Of a DNA stretch of 64,000 nucleotides, positions 1 to 9,683 are shown one piece after another. Both the position numbers and the translations under genes were made by a program. Source of the DNA: Bacteroidetes bacterium B1(2017) (lineage in GTDB: Bacteria; Bacteroidota; Bacteroidia; UKL13-3); NCBI GenBank assembly GCA_002256395.1, contig NKJG01000002.1, forward strand, positions 62,001 to 126,000, written 5' to 3'. The notes beneath the pieces were generated by a model. The model ran no database searches. It was not told the DNA's origin and saw nothing but the letters and a program-made list of their open reading frames with translations. Within the stretch, counting starts at the first letter, position 1. The number at the start of each line of letters is the position of its first letter.

Positions 1-3000
1 CTGCTACTATTTGTGCAGAGGATAGCCTGGTTTTACAAAACCAATCAATTTTAGGAAATACTTTTCAATGGGCTTTTAGTGATAGTATTTATACTCTAAA
101 CCAAACGGGTATTCAATCTACCAAAAAGGTATTTACCCAAAGTGGTGTAAAAGGTATTCATTTAGTGTGTACAAGTGTTTATGGTTGCAGAGATACCGCC
201 AATGGAAGTGTATTAGTTAGGGCATTGCCAAGGGCCCAGTTTAGCGTGAATGATACCATTGGTTGTGTGCCTGTTAATTTTAGTTTTTCAAATTCTTCGG
301 TAAATTCTGCTTCCTATTTATGGCGCTTAAATGGTTCTACAATAAGCAATGCCACTATTTTAGCCGATACTTTATTTACTCAGAGCAATATTCAAGTGGG
401 TATTCAACTTATTGCTCAAAGTGCTTTTGGTTGCCGACCAGATACGGTGAATAAAACCATTTATACCTTTCCAAAACCAAGTGCGGCATTTGTGAGCACA
501 GCAGATAGCGGTTGTGGTCCACTTCAAGTAATTATGCTGAACCAATCGTTGAACCAAACCCAAAACCTTTGGAGTATGGGAAATGGTTTGCAAAGTCAGC
601 TTGTAAATCCTTTTGCCATCTATATGCCAAGTGCCCAAAATGATTCTATATATGCGGTAAAATTAAAGGTTGTAAATACGCATGGTTGTACCGATTCAAC
701 TCAAAAAAACATACGTGTATATCCTATTCCAGAAAGTAAGTTTGTTGCAAATACCACTGAGGGATGTGGCCCATTAGCCATTACATTTACCAATCTTTCA
801 GACCACAAATATGGAGGTGCCTTAGCCGATTTACATAGTGTTTGGTATACAGATGGAATTGATTCAACACTGATTACACATAAAAGCAATGTGTTTTATG
901 CCTCAAGTTCTATAGATACAAGTTATTTAATTAAGCTAAGGGTTACTAGCAAATTTGGTTGCAGTGATACTTCGCAAAAAGCTATCACTGTTTATGCTAA
1001 TCCCAAAGCCAATTATGTTAGTGATAAGCAAGCTGGGTGCGGACCATTAGCTGTTTCATTTACAAATCAATCCTATTCTATTGGTGCAAGTACAAGTGCT
1101 ATGGCCTATCAATGGAAATTTGGAAATGGTACTATCAGTTCGGTAGAAAATAGCAACTCAGTTTTTGGTTCGAGCCAAACCAAAGATACCATTTACACGA
1201 TTGAGTTGCTTGCTACAAATTTACATGGTTGTAAAGATAGCATTCAACATCCCATACGTGTATATCCAAAACCAAAGGCCCTTTTTACCTTAAGCGATAC
1301 TGCTGGATGTAGTCCTCTAACTGTTTATTTAACAAATCAATCCTATCCAAATGATACAGGAAATATAGGTATCATGAATTTCTTTTGGAGTTTGGGAAAT
1401 GGCATGAATAGCAGCGATGTTAATCCTTCAAGCGATTATTACCAGCATGTTTTAGCCGATACCAATTATCACATTCGCCTGGTTGCATTGAGTGAACATG
1501 GGTGTAGAGATACCTTAACCAAAACAGCAAAAGTGTATCCCGATCCAATTGCCGCCTATACCCAAAACAAAAGCGTAGGCTGCGGTCCATTAGATGTTGT
1601 TTTTAGCAATACAAGTCAGTTAGGAAACCAATACGTATGGCAGTTTGGTGATGGTGATACTTCCACACAAATGAATCCGAGCCATACGTTTAAATCTTAT
1701 CCTTTGGTAGATAGTGTATACATAGTTCGCTTAAACGTAAGCTCTATTCATGGGTGTATGGGTGCTCCGGTTATAAGTACCATAATAAGTAGATACTCTC
1801 CAATGGCTAGTTTTATAACAAGCGACGATTCTATTTGTGGTGGCGGAAGTATTGCTTTTTATAATAATTCATTGGGTGGTGTAAATTGTGCGTGGACCTT
1901 TGGAAATGGTGCCACATCAACCTTAGTAAACCCAATTAAAACCTTTGTTGGCTTACCCACTAGAGATACAAGCTACGCGGTAAAGTTGGTGTTAAAATCG
2001 CCTTATGGGTGTAAAGATTCTACCACACTACCAGTAAAGGTGATGGCCTTGCCAGATGCACGTTTTACTGGTGCTAAAAACGGTTGTACACCTTTAGATT
2101 TATCTCTACAAAATAATTCTCTACGGGCAATTACGTATGAATGGGATTTTGGAGATGCTGAGCTGAGTGATAGTGTAAATGAAGATAAAACCTATGAAAA
2201 CATTCTATCATTAAGTAATAAATCCTATACCATTATTCTTAAAGCTGTTTCCTCCTCTGGTTGCAGCGATACTGCAAAAGCAATGGTTACCGTGTTCCCT
2301 AAACCAATATCAAACTTTACCATTAATAAGGGTTTTAGATGCGATAGTGCCGAGTTTAAAATTAGTAATATGACCTTAGGTGCTAATAACTTTAATTGGA
2401 AATCAAACGATAAACTTATTTCGGTTCCAACAAGTGGAAGGTTTTGTTTACCAAATAAAATAAACTCAGATAGCACATACTCTATAAAGTTATTGGCCAC
2501 CAATAGTGCGGGTTGCAAAGACAGCACTCATTCTAATGTACTAGTAAAATCAAGGCCCATTGTTGATTTTGATGCAGCAGCTAAAAGTAATTGCAGTTTC
2601 TTAGATGCGAGCTTTGTAAATAATTCAGTTGGATCTCAAAATTTCTTTTGGTTGTTTGGCGATGGTAGCGGAAGTACTTTGGCTAATCCTACGCATAGGT
2701 ATTTTACCAGCGGCGATTATAAAGTGAGTTTAGTTGCCTTAGATGAAGATGGCTGTGGGGATACCTTAAGTAAGGATAATTTTATTCAAGTATTTCCTGT
2801 TCCTAGTGCCAATTTTATTTATAGTCCTAATGAAATTTCCTTACCAAAGGCCGAAGTAAATTTTAAGAATTTATCGTTTTTGGCAAGCGGCACCATGGAT
2901 TATTATTGGGAGTTTATAGACTCAAAAGGAAAGAAGAGTGTAGATAATGTTTTTGAACCAAGTTTTGAGTTTAAGGATACAGGAAATTTTCAGGTTAAAT

Positions 3001-3851
3001 TATTTTGTACCACCCTACATAATTGCAAGGATTCAATTTCTCGGAATCTAAATGTGAAATCGGCGCCACCTGAGGTAGGTTTTACGTATGACCCTCCTTT
3101 TGGATGTGCCCCCTTAGATGTTACCTTTACCAATACCTGTTTATATGGAACCCAATATTATTGGAATTTTGGGGATGGGGCAACCTCGGTGGAAGTAAAT
3201 CCTAGGCACACATATAAATATCCTGGCAAGTATAATGTGTATTTACGCGTGGTTGGGCCAGGTGGAATGCGTGAGTTAATAAAGGAACAAATTATTGAGG
3301 TGTTTCCATCGCCAAAGGCTGGTTTTATTGCAAATCCTTATGAATTGGTTTTGCCAAATTCAACCATCTCCCTATTTGATATATCCTTTGATGCGGTAAA
3401 ATGGCATTGGCAAATCTTCCAAGGCATGGCCATTGTTTTTGATGATACCTTAGAGAATACAAGTCATACCTTTAGTAGTGAAGGAATATACTCTGTTAGG
3501 CTATATGTAGAAAACACCTACGGATGTTCTGATCAAAAGGAAAAATTAAATATTGTTACGGTAACTAGTGGAGGACGAATACTGGTTCCAAACGCCTTTA
3601 CGCCAGATGCAAATACCGTAAATGATGGTTTTAAACCTCTTATTTCGGGTGAGGTAAAAAATGATTATGTGTTTAGGGTATTTAATAGATGGGGTCAATT
3701 ACTTTTTGAAACTAATAATCCAAGCGAATATTGGAGTGGCAATTATAGCGGAGAACCATGCCAAGCAGATGTTTATGTATACACTGTTGAAGGCTCCTTT
3801 ACAGATGGTAATAAGTTTGCAAGCAGTGGAAATGTAAGTTTGTTGAGGTAG
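1..3851 (+). CDS. PKD-repeat secreted protein with T9SS type B sorting domain (5' partial)
   Basis: The reading frame is open from base 3, so the start lies upstream of the window and about 1282 residues are visible. The protein is a chain of PKD-like beta-sandwich repeats of about 85-100 residues. Each repeat shows a GC.PL...F.N.S opening, a W.FG(D/N)G turn and a closing (H/Y/F)GC.D strand, so each probably carries one disulfide. The last ~88 residues (VPNAFTPDANTVNDGF..., then VFNRWGQLLFE) are the gliding-motility-associated type B tail recognised by the type IX secretion system. Known family role: large cell-surface or secreted adhesin-like proteins. The substrate or partner is unknown. 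It ends at a strong hairpin shared with the convergent operon. Confidence 0.9.
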   Translation, partial: ATICAEDSLVLQNQSILGNTFQWAFSDSIYTLNQTGIQSTKKVFTQSGVKGIHLVCTSVYGCRDTANGSVLVRALPRAQFSVNDTIGCVPVNFSFSNSSVNSASYLWRLNGSTISNATILADTLFTQSNIQVGIQLIAQSAFGCRPDTVNKTIYTFPKPSAAFVSTADSGCGPLQVIMLNQSLNQTQNLWSMGNGLQSQLVNPFAIYMPSAQNDSIYAVKLKVVNTHGCTDSTQKNIRVYPIPESKFVANTTEGCGPLAITFTNLSDHKYGGALADLHSVWYTDGIDSTLITHKSNVFYASSSIDTSYLIKLRVTSKFGCSDTSQKAITVYANPKANYVSDKQAGCGPLAVSFTNQSYSIGASTSAMAYQWKFGNGTISSVENSNSVFGSSQTKDTIYTIELLATNLHGCKDSIQHPIRVYPKPKALFTLSDTAGCSPLTVYLTNQSYPNDTGNIGIMNFFWSLGNGMNSSDVNPSSDYYQHVLADTNYHIRLVALSEHGCRDTLTKTAKVYPDPIAAYTQNKSVGCGPLDVVFSNTSQLGNQYVWQFGDGDTSTQMNPSHTFKSYPLVDSVYIVRLNVSSIHGCMGAPVISTIISRYSPMASFITSDDSICGGGSIAFYNNSLGGVNCAWTFGNGATSTLVNPIKTFVGLPTRDTSYAVKLVLKSPYGCKDSTTLPVKVMALPDARFTGAKNGCTPLDLSLQNNSLRAITYEWDFGDAELSDSVNEDKTYENILSLSNKSYTIILKAVSSSGCSDTAKAMVTVFPKPISNFTINKGFRCDSAEFKISNMTLGANNFNWKSNDKLISVPTSGRFCLPNKINSDSTYSIKLLATNSAGCKDSTHSNVLVKSRPIVDFDAAAKSNCSFLDASFVNNSVGSQNFFWLFGDGSGSTLANPTHRYFTSGDYKVSLVALDEDGCGDTLSKDNFIQVFPVPSANFIYSPNEISLPKAEVNFKNLSFLASGTMDYYWEFIDSKGKKSVDNVFEPSFEFKDTGNFQVKLFCTTLHNCKDSISRNLNVKSAPPEVGFTYDPPFGCAPLDVTFTNTCLYGTQYYWNFGDGATSVEVNPRHTYKYPGKYNVYLRVVGPGGMRELIKEQIIEVFPSPKAGFIANPYELVLPNSTISLFDISFDAVKWHWQIFQGMAIVFDDTLENTSHTFSSEGIYSVRLYVENTYGCSDQKEKLNIVTVTSGGRILVPNAFTPDANTVNDGFKPLISGEVKNDYVFRVFNRWGQLLFETNNPSEYWSGNYSGEPCQADVYVYTVEGSFTDGNKFASSGNVSLLR

Positions 3852-3861
3852 TTTTTTAAGC

Positions 3862-3899
3862 ACAAAAGCCGCTTTGATTTGGTTCAAAGCGGCTTTTGT
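3862..3899. terminator. bidirectional hairpin terminator
   Basis: A perfect 16-bp inverted repeat (ACAAAAGCCGCTTTGA and its complement, 6-nt loop) lies between two convergent genes. It starts 11 bases after the stop of the PKD gene and touches the stop codon of the facing gene. The arms are U-rich in both transcripts, so it can serve both genes. Confidence 0.85.
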
Positions 3900-4573
3900 T
3901 AGTTTAAATTATACTTTAAGCCTAGAAGAAAACTAAAATTATAGTTTAAATCATCTTCTTTCCATTTGTCAATTCTAACAAACCCTTTTTGAATAGTGCC
4001 TTCAAAATAAATTTTCTCATAAACCTTATAGTTTAAACCTATGCTTGCAGAACAGTCCCATTTATTAAGCCTATCAAAAGCATCGGAATAGGGGTTTGAA
4101 TGGTAATAGTCTACCATGGTAGGAGTAATATAAGTGTTCAAAACTGTTTTATATCTATATCTATAATTTTCATGAATAAGGTAGGATGGAACAATACCAA
4201 AAAGAAGTTTTGAGCGCCCATTAGTTTGGTAATTTATGCAGAGAGGGGCCTCTAGGTAGTTTAACCTATATTGGTATTCTTCATCTTTGTTTTCTGTATA
4301 CGAGTAATAATACTTATCAGTTACTTTAAAGCCTTTTTCTAAAAATTGACAACCAAAAGTTAGTGATATTTTTGGAGATAATCTTTTTTCTAATCCAAGG
4401 TTTATGAAACAGCCCTGAATACCTTTATTAAAAGGTCTTATATGCGAGATTGGATTATAATCTGCTTGTTGAGTAGAATGACTAACACCACTTTTTATAA
4501 ATAATTCAAGAGACTTTTTTTGTGAAAAAGTTGAGCTACTTAAAAGAATTAAAAGTAAGGTAATTTTTCTCAT
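3899..4573 (-). CDS. outer-membrane beta-barrel-like protein
   Basis: This 224-residue protein has an N-terminal signal peptide (MRKITLLLILLSSSTFS, cleaved before QKK). It then shows alternating hydrophobic/polar strands rich in Tyr and Gly and ends in an aromatic-rich strand (FSFLLGLKYNLN), as in small Bacteroidota outer-membrane barrels of the PorT/OmpW-like type. It is the last gene of a three-gene operon and overlaps the gene before it by 4 bases (ATGA coupling). I cannot assign a function. The barrel assignment rests on pattern only. Confidence 0.65.
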   Translation of the reverse strand: MRKITLLLILLSSSTFSQKKSLELFIKSGVSHSTQQADYNPISHIRPFNKGIQGCFINLGLEKRLSPKISLTFGCQFLEKGFKVTDKYYYSYTENKDEEYQYRLNYLEAPLCINYQTNGRSKLLFGIVPSYLIHENYRYRYKTVLNTYITPTMVDYYHSNPYSDAFDRLNKWDCSASIGLNYKVYEKIYFEGTIQKGFVRIDKWKEDDLNYNFSFLLGLKYNLN

Positions 4574-5172
4574 GGTATATAAATTATATCTGCATCACAG
4601 CAATAATTGTAAAATAAATTGGGGAAATTGGGTACAGACTTTCTACAACAAACGGTTAGTTTAGGATCTTTACTAATAGAATATTCATAACTAACCGTTA
4701 CAACAAAATCTGGGTCTTCATTTGAAAATGATACCTCAAAATCTTTATTATTCTTGGTTGAGCAAACTCCTTTGAGCCTTACACATATTGGTAAACTGGT
4801 TACACATTTTATACAGCTTGGTAAATCATCAATTTCTAAATAAAGAGAACAGTCATTTGGAACACTTGGTGAAGGTTGAGCATAGCAGAATTTCGCTTTT
4901 GAAATAAAACCACTTCCAGGACAAGGATTGTTATTAGGGTCATCCGATTTACAAAAATTCCAATGTGCCTCATAATTGGCTTCGGTTTCACCATACATTA
5001 ATATTTTTGAAATGCAATCTCCACAATTTGGGTTTTTATAATTTGGAATACATGCACATCCTGCTTTTTTATTAAAGCTTCGGTTTGTTTGTGTTTCTGT
5101 TTGAACACTTTTTGAACAAGAGGAAATGAATACTACTAGTAAACATAATCCAATAAGGTTTTTTGCTTTCAT
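4570..5172 (-). CDS. cysteine-rich lipoprotein
   Basis: This 200-residue protein has a type II signal peptide with lipobox FISSC at about residue 19. Besides the lipidated Cys, the mature part has about 16 cysteines, many in CxC, CxxC or CC pairs (GCACIP, NCGDC, CIKC, VCC, YCC). This suggests a disulfide-knotted domain outside the inner membrane. It sits between two beta-barrel-like genes, with 4-base overlaps at both ends, so the three are almost certainly co-translated. I recognise no family. A surface-exposed lipoprotein working with the flanking barrels is an inference. Confidence 0.7.
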   Translation of the reverse strand: MKAKNLIGLCLLVVFISSCSKSVQTETQTNRSFNKKAGCACIPNYKNPNCGDCISKILMYGETEANYEAHWNFCKSDDPNNNPCPGSGFISKAKFCYAQPSPSVPNDCSLYLEIDDLPSCIKCVTSLPICVRLKGVCSTKNNKDFEVSFSNEDPDFVVTVSYEYSISKDPKLTVCCRKSVPNFPNLFYNYCCDADIIYIP

Positions 5173-5891
5173 GGTTTTAATTTAAAGGTGATTGAAATAT
5201 TGAAATTAATTTGGTGATATGCTTCTGTGCTACTCTTAAATTGAGGGCATTTAATGAATTGGTAAGAACCCCTTACGTTAAGACCAAGTTGCTTATTTAA
5301 AGATTTACTTAAACCAAATATTAGGGCAATATTGGTTTGAGGAAAGGCCCCAAGATTCTTGCTGTTTTGAATTGTATAAACTGATTTTATACTTTCTGTA
5401 TAGATACTGTCATATCCAGGATATTTATCTACAGAATAACTTCCAAGCACTTCTTGCGATAGCTTTCCAGAAAGCAAATAATATAAATCAAGTCCTACCT
5501 GATAACTGAATTTTTTTCTTTCAATACCAAGATACAGGGGTACCATAAGTTGAGATTGTCGAATACTTGTTTCTAAATTTACCTCTGTAGTTTCTGGGCC
5601 CTGTTTCCAATTTGAATAATGAACAACTTTGTTTTTATAGGTATTTGTAGTTGAAAGGTTAAAAAACATTCCCGTATTAAACGAATACTGTGATTGAATT
5701 GGAAGGCTAGTTCCCAATCCAATTTGTTTATTAATTCCATATGAACTGGAGTTAATTGGTTCTTCTTTTGGTTTTAATGTGTTTGCACCTAATCCAATTT
5801 CAAAAAAATAGGAACCTTTTTGCTGAGCAAATACTCCCTTGCCTATTAAAAAAACAAAGGCTATTGTGCATAATAATTTTCTATTTTTCAT
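5169..5891 (-). CDS. outer-membrane beta-barrel-like protein
   Basis: This 240-residue protein has a signal peptide (MKNRKLLCTIAFVFLIGKGVFAQ) and a beta-strand-rich body (GSYFFEIGLGANTL, FNTGMFFNLSTT, YQVGLDLYYLLSGKL). It ends in a hydrophobic strand (INFNISITFKLKP), which is typical of outer-membrane proteins. It is the first gene of the operon. A TATCTTTG box lies about 30 bases upstream. It resembles the third gene of the operon only in general architecture, so the two may be distant paralogues. Function unknown. Confidence 0.65.
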   Translation of the reverse strand: MKNRKLLCTIAFVFLIGKGVFAQQKGSYFFEIGLGANTLKPKEEPINSSSYGINKQIGLGTSLPIQSQYSFNTGMFFNLSTTNTYKNKVVHYSNWKQGPETTEVNLETSIRQSQLMVPLYLGIERKKFSYQVGLDLYYLLSGKLSQEVLGSYSVDKYPGYDSIYTESIKSVYTIQNSKNLGAFPQTNIALIFGLSKSLNKQLGLNVRGSYQFIKCPQFKSSTEAYHQINFNISITFKLKP

Positions 5892-5919
5892 AGGCTAATT
5901 TTTTCTGATTTGATTTAAC

Positions 5920-5927
5920 CAAAGATA
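5920..5927 (-). promoter_or_regulatory. Bacteroidota -7 box for the 5891-3899 operon
   Basis: Read on the minus strand the site is TATCTTTG, a full match to the Bacteroidota -7 consensus TAnnTTTG, 28-36 bases before the start codon. I see no clear TTTG -33 element at the usual distance, so this is only a half-supported promoter. Confidence 0.45.
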
Positions 5928-6079
5928 CTATATGTAGTTGTAATGTGTTGATATATAAGAATTTATTGTAAATCTCCGATACCTATTTCTTCAATAGGAA
6001 TTATTATTAAATGAAAGGTTGTAGCAAGCAATTAAAAATTCTCGTTTCCTAATTTGTTAATTTCTCCGTTCTTTGGGTA

Positions 6080-7354
6080 ATGGAAAAGGAGAATACAATT
6101 AATTGTCCCAATTGTGGTTTTGAGATAGATGTAAATGATTTGGTGTTCCATCAAATGGAGGCGGAATTAAAGCGCGATTTTAATGCGAAGTTGGCCGAGG
6201 AGAAAAAGAAATACGATAAAGAGTTTGATAATCTTCAAAAGCAACAACTCGATTTTGAAGAAAAGAAAAAGAAAGAAAATGAGTTGTTTCAAGATAGGCT
6301 GAACCAAAAGCTAAAGGAAGAAAAAGAGCTTATGGAAAAGAAGCTGCGCACGCAAGTTGAGGCAGAGCAACAAGACCAAATTAAAACCATGCAAAATGAG
6401 TTGAACCAAAAAATGGAACAACTGAAAGAGCTGAATAGAACCAAGGCCGAAATTGAACAACTTAAGCGCAACAATGAGCTTATGAAGGAGCAGGTTATGA
6501 TGGAGGCAGAAAAAACCTTGAACCTAAAACTGAATGAGGAGCGCGAGCGTATTAAGAAAATGGAGCAGGATAGGAATGAGCTTCATATTAGAGAATTAAA
6601 TAAACAATTAGAAGACCAAAAGCGCCTTACCGAGGAAATGAAGCGCAAGCAAGAACAAGGTTCTATGCAATTGCAAGGGGAGGTTCAAGAATTGGCAATT
6701 GAAGAATGGCTAATGGCTCAATTTCCATTAGATACCATTGATGAGATTAAGAAGGGTGCAAGAGGAGGCGATTGTGTTCAAACAGTTAATACCCGCAGCC
6801 GACAAAATTGTGGTACCATTTATTATGAAAGCAAACGTACCAAAGATTTTCAACCTACCTGGATAGAAAAGTTTAAAGCCGATATAAGAACTAAAGGGGC
6901 CACCATTGGAGTTTTGGTAACGGATGTATTCCCTAGCGATATGGAGCGCATGGGAATGAAAGATGGCATTTGGATTTGCAGCTACGAGGAGTTTAAGGGT
7001 TTATGTAAAGTGCTTCGCGAAACCATTATTCAACTGGATACTGCCATGGCTTCGCAAGAAAATAAGGGCGATAAAATGACTATGCTATACGATTTCTTAA
7101 CAAGCAATACCTTTAAATTACAAATAGAAGCAATTGTGGAGGGTTTTACCCAAATGCAAAGCGATTTAGAAACAGAAAAGCGCTCGTATCAACGTATTTG
7201 GAAACAAAGGGAAAAACAAATAGAAAAAGTAATTACCAATACAATCGACATGTATGGCTCTATTAGAGGTATTGCGGGTTCGGCCATAGGCGAAATAAAA
7301 GCCTTAGAACTACCTGGTGCTAGCGAGGATATTAAGGAAGATGAATTATTATAA
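6080..7354 (+). CDS. DUF2130 domain-containing coiled-coil protein
   Basis: The 424-residue protein starts with a CPNCG zinc-knuckle-like motif (Cys 9/12). A long charged coiled coil follows (about residues 25-205, rich in E/K/Q/R heptads), then a globular C-terminal region (EEWLMAQFPLDTIDEIKKGARGGDC, GTIYYESKRTKDF, WIEKFKADIRTKGATIGVLVTDVFP). That arrangement is the DUF2130 family. The ESK...K pattern in a beta-rich core recalls a nuclease-like fold, but no activity is established for the family as far as I know. It is followed after 9 bases by a co-directional gene. Confidence 0.85.
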   Translation: MEKENTINCPNCGFEIDVNDLVFHQMEAELKRDFNAKLAEEKKKYDKEFDNLQKQQLDFEEKKKKENELFQDRLNQKLKEEKELMEKKLRTQVEAEQQDQIKTMQNELNQKMEQLKELNRTKAEIEQLKRNNELMKEQVMMEAEKTLNLKLNEERERIKKMEQDRNELHIRELNKQLEDQKRLTEEMKRKQEQGSMQLQGEVQELAIEEWLMAQFPLDTIDEIKKGARGGDCVQTVNTRSRQNCGTIYYESKRTKDFQPTWIEKFKADIRTKGATIGVLVTDVFPSDMERMGMKDGIWICSYEEFKGLCKVLRETIIQLDTAMASQENKGDKMTMLYDFLTSNTFKLQIEAIVEGFTQMQSDLETEKRSYQRIWKQREKQIEKVITNTIDMYGSIRGIAGSAIGEIKALELPGASEDIKEDELL

Positions 7355-7363
7355 ACTCATACT

Positions 7364-8191
7364 ATGAAAAAGTTTGGAGCACTTGTACTTGTTTCGGTTT
7401 TGTTTATTGCTGCTAAGGCTGATACCCTAAGTATATGTACCTATAATATTAGGTTGGATGTGTCTGTTGATGGAGTAAATCAATGGGGCAAGCGAATTGA
7501 TAAAGTAAGCGAAATTATGCGCCAAAACGAATCTGATTTTTTTTGTGTGCAGGAGGCTTTGCCAAACCAAATAGACGATATACAGGGCTTTTTGCCAACT
7601 TATAATTACGTAGGAGTAGGACGTGATGATGGGATGAGAAAGGGCGAATTCTCAGCTATTTTCTATAAAGCCACTGCCTATGATATGCTTACCAATGGTA
7701 CCTTTTGGTTATCGCCAACTCCAAGCATACCTGGTTCAAAAGGCTGGGATGCGGCTATAACTCGTATTTGTACCTATGCTAAATTTAAGAGCAAAAGTTC
7801 TGGCAAAATATTTTGGGTATTTAATACCCATTTCGATCATATAGGCGATACGGCAAGGCAAATGAGTGCTCTCTTAATAACTAAAAAAATGAAAGAAATG
7901 GCAGGCGATGAACCTTGTTTGTTAACCGGCGATTTTAATAGCGAGCCAACCAGTTCGGCCTACAAAACTATTTTGTCTAATACCAATCATTCACTTAAAG
8001 ATTCTTATATAGCACAAACAAGAGATTGCACGTTTACCGGTTTTGAGGTGGCTAGTGATATATGCAAACGCATAGATTTTATTTTTTACGATAAGGCTTT
8101 TAAGCCCAAAAGCTTTGCCATTATTTCAAAAAACAATGGCACCTATTATCCCTCCGATCATTTGCCAGTAAGGGCCGTATTTAGCTTTTAA
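7364..8191 (+). CDS. secreted endonuclease/exonuclease/phosphatase family protein
   Basis: The 275-residue protein has a signal peptide (MKKFGALVLVSVLFIAAKA) followed by an EEP-superfamily domain. The motifs are present in order: CTYNIR (metal/phosphate Asn), CVQEA (metal Glu), NTHFDH (catalytic His), TGDFNSEP (Asp/Asn) and SDHLPV (catalytic Asp-His). All catalytic residues are intact, so an active Mg-dependent phosphodiesterase or phosphatase exported from the cytoplasm is expected. Whether it cuts DNA, phosphoinositide-like compounds or other phosphodiesters cannot be told. Its stop codon overlaps the stop of the convergent fucosidase gene. Confidence 0.88.
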   Translation: MKKFGALVLVSVLFIAAKADTLSICTYNIRLDVSVDGVNQWGKRIDKVSEIMRQNESDFFCVQEALPNQIDDIQGFLPTYNYVGVGRDDGMRKGEFSAIFYKATAYDMLTNGTFWLSPTPSIPGSKGWDAAITRICTYAKFKSKSSGKIFWVFNTHFDHIGDTARQMSALLITKKMKEMAGDEPCLLTGDFNSEPTSSAYKTILSNTNHSLKDSYIAQTRDCTFTGFEVASDICKRIDFIFYDKAFKPKSFAIISKNNGTYYPSDHLPVRAVFSF

Positions 8192-9567
8192 TCAAAACCG
8201 CCTTTGCCTCTGTATAGGCTAAGTGGTTTATCAAGCTTTAGTTTTATAACACTAATATATTTGTTTTGTGCAGCTGCAGGTACTTCAAAATAAACAAGGC
8301 CTGGCACGTGACTCCAGCTAATCTTTCCTACAATTTTTGGTTCAAGGCTAATGCCTGTGCCCAATACTTCTGCCGATACTATTTTGTTATTTAATCCTTT
8401 TAAATACACATTGTTGGCTGCTGTTTGACTCACAAATAAATATAAGCAAGTAGAGTCTTTAGATAGGGTAGAAGGGCCATAAAAATGTCCTTGAGGCATA
8501 CCTGCAATACTTCCAAAAATGGCTTCTTGATGTTGTTTGGTCCATGCTCCTAATTCTGTTAAAATGTTAACTTGTTCATCGGGTATGGTGCCATCGGCTT
8601 TGGGGCCAATATCTAATAATAGGTTGCCTCCCATGCCAATGCAATCGGCAAAGATGCTAATTATTTGATAAGGTGTTTTAAAGTTATGATCACTTTGCCT
8701 ATAGCCCCAATTATCGTTGGTGGTCATGCAAAGTTCCCAATATTTTAAATTGGGTCGGCTTACCGGAAAATTTTGTTCGGGTGTTTCATAATCGCCATAG
8801 CCTTGCAGCCTGCCGTTTATAATTGTGTTTGGTTTACTTGCCAATATTGAGGCACGTACTTTTGCTGCTTGCCATTCTTGTGCGCTATGTTCCCAATCTC
8901 CATCAAACCAATATAAATCGGGCTTATAGGCCTTGTTTAATTCGGCTAGTTGCCCTTGGTAAAACTGTCTGAACCTATTCCAGCGCAGGGTATCCTCTGT
9001 GGCTTTATAGCGAACCGAATCCTTTAAAAATTGCGGGTAATTTGGATGCGACCAATCTATCAATGAATAATAAATTCCAAGCTTAATATCCTTTTTACGT
9101 ATGGCCTCCACAAAAGGAGTAAGCACATCTTTTTTTGCGGGTGATTTTTTAGGTATGCTTAAGGTATTCATTTTGGTATCCCAAAGTGCAACGCCATCAT
9201 GATGCTTGGCTGTAATAACCGTATACCTTGCGCCAGATTGTTCAATAAGGTTTGCCCAGTAAGTTGGGTCGTATTTTTCGGCCTTAAACCCTTCTATTTG
9301 TTTCATGTATTTTGGGTAGGGTACCTGCTTATTATGAAATGCCCACGATTCGCTGGTTCCATCCACCGCATAAATGCCCCAATGAATAAAAATACCCAAT
9401 TTAGCATCGGCAAACCAAGCCATTTTGCTGGTATCAGCTTGGGCTTTTAGTTGGGTGGGAAGGCCTATAAATGGCAAAACAAAAAGGGAAATAATCCAAT
9501 AAATATCATTTAGCGAATGCTTTGTTTTTACTTTAGAGTTGGTAGAAATAGGAGTAAAATGGATCAT
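8188..9567 (-). CDS. alpha-L-fucosidase (GH29)
   Basis: The 459-residue protein matches GH29: KLGIFIHWGIYAV near the N-terminus, YTVITAKHHDGVALWDT, GIYYSLIDW, and PDLYWFDGDWEH, whose Asp is the expected nucleophile. It continues to LLLDIGPKADGTIP. A hydrophobic segment at about residues 27-44 ends in LKAQ, so it is probably exported after signal cleavage. The encoded N-terminus before that segment is unusually long (about 25 residues), so the true start may be further in. It removes terminal L-fucose from glycans. It faces the fucose operon at 9684-12405, which fits use of the released fucose. Confidence 0.9.
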   Translation of the reverse strand: MIHFTPISTNSKVKTKHSLNDIYWIISLFVLPFIGLPTQLKAQADTSKMAWFADAKLGIFIHWGIYAVDGTSESWAFHNKQVPYPKYMKQIEGFKAEKYDPTYWANLIEQSGARYTVITAKHHDGVALWDTKMNTLSIPKKSPAKKDVLTPFVEAIRKKDIKLGIYYSLIDWSHPNYPQFLKDSVRYKATEDTLRWNRFRQFYQGQLAELNKAYKPDLYWFDGDWEHSAQEWQAAKVRASILASKPNTIINGRLQGYGDYETPEQNFPVSRPNLKYWELCMTTNDNWGYRQSDHNFKTPYQIISIFADCIGMGGNLLLDIGPKADGTIPDEQVNILTELGAWTKQHQEAIFGSIAGMPQGHFYGPSTLSKDSTCLYLFVSQTAANNVYLKGLNNKIVSAEVLGTGISLEPKIVGKISWSHVPGLVYFEVPAAAQNKYISVIKLKLDKPLSLYRGKGGFD

Positions 9568-9683
9568 GAGAGAAATGTATGATTAAGGGCACAAGTAACA
9601 AATTTGTAGGCTTAAATGAAAATTGATTTTTGAACCAAGTATAGGTGTAGTTTCGATATAATTGCTATTTTGCAGCACGTGTT

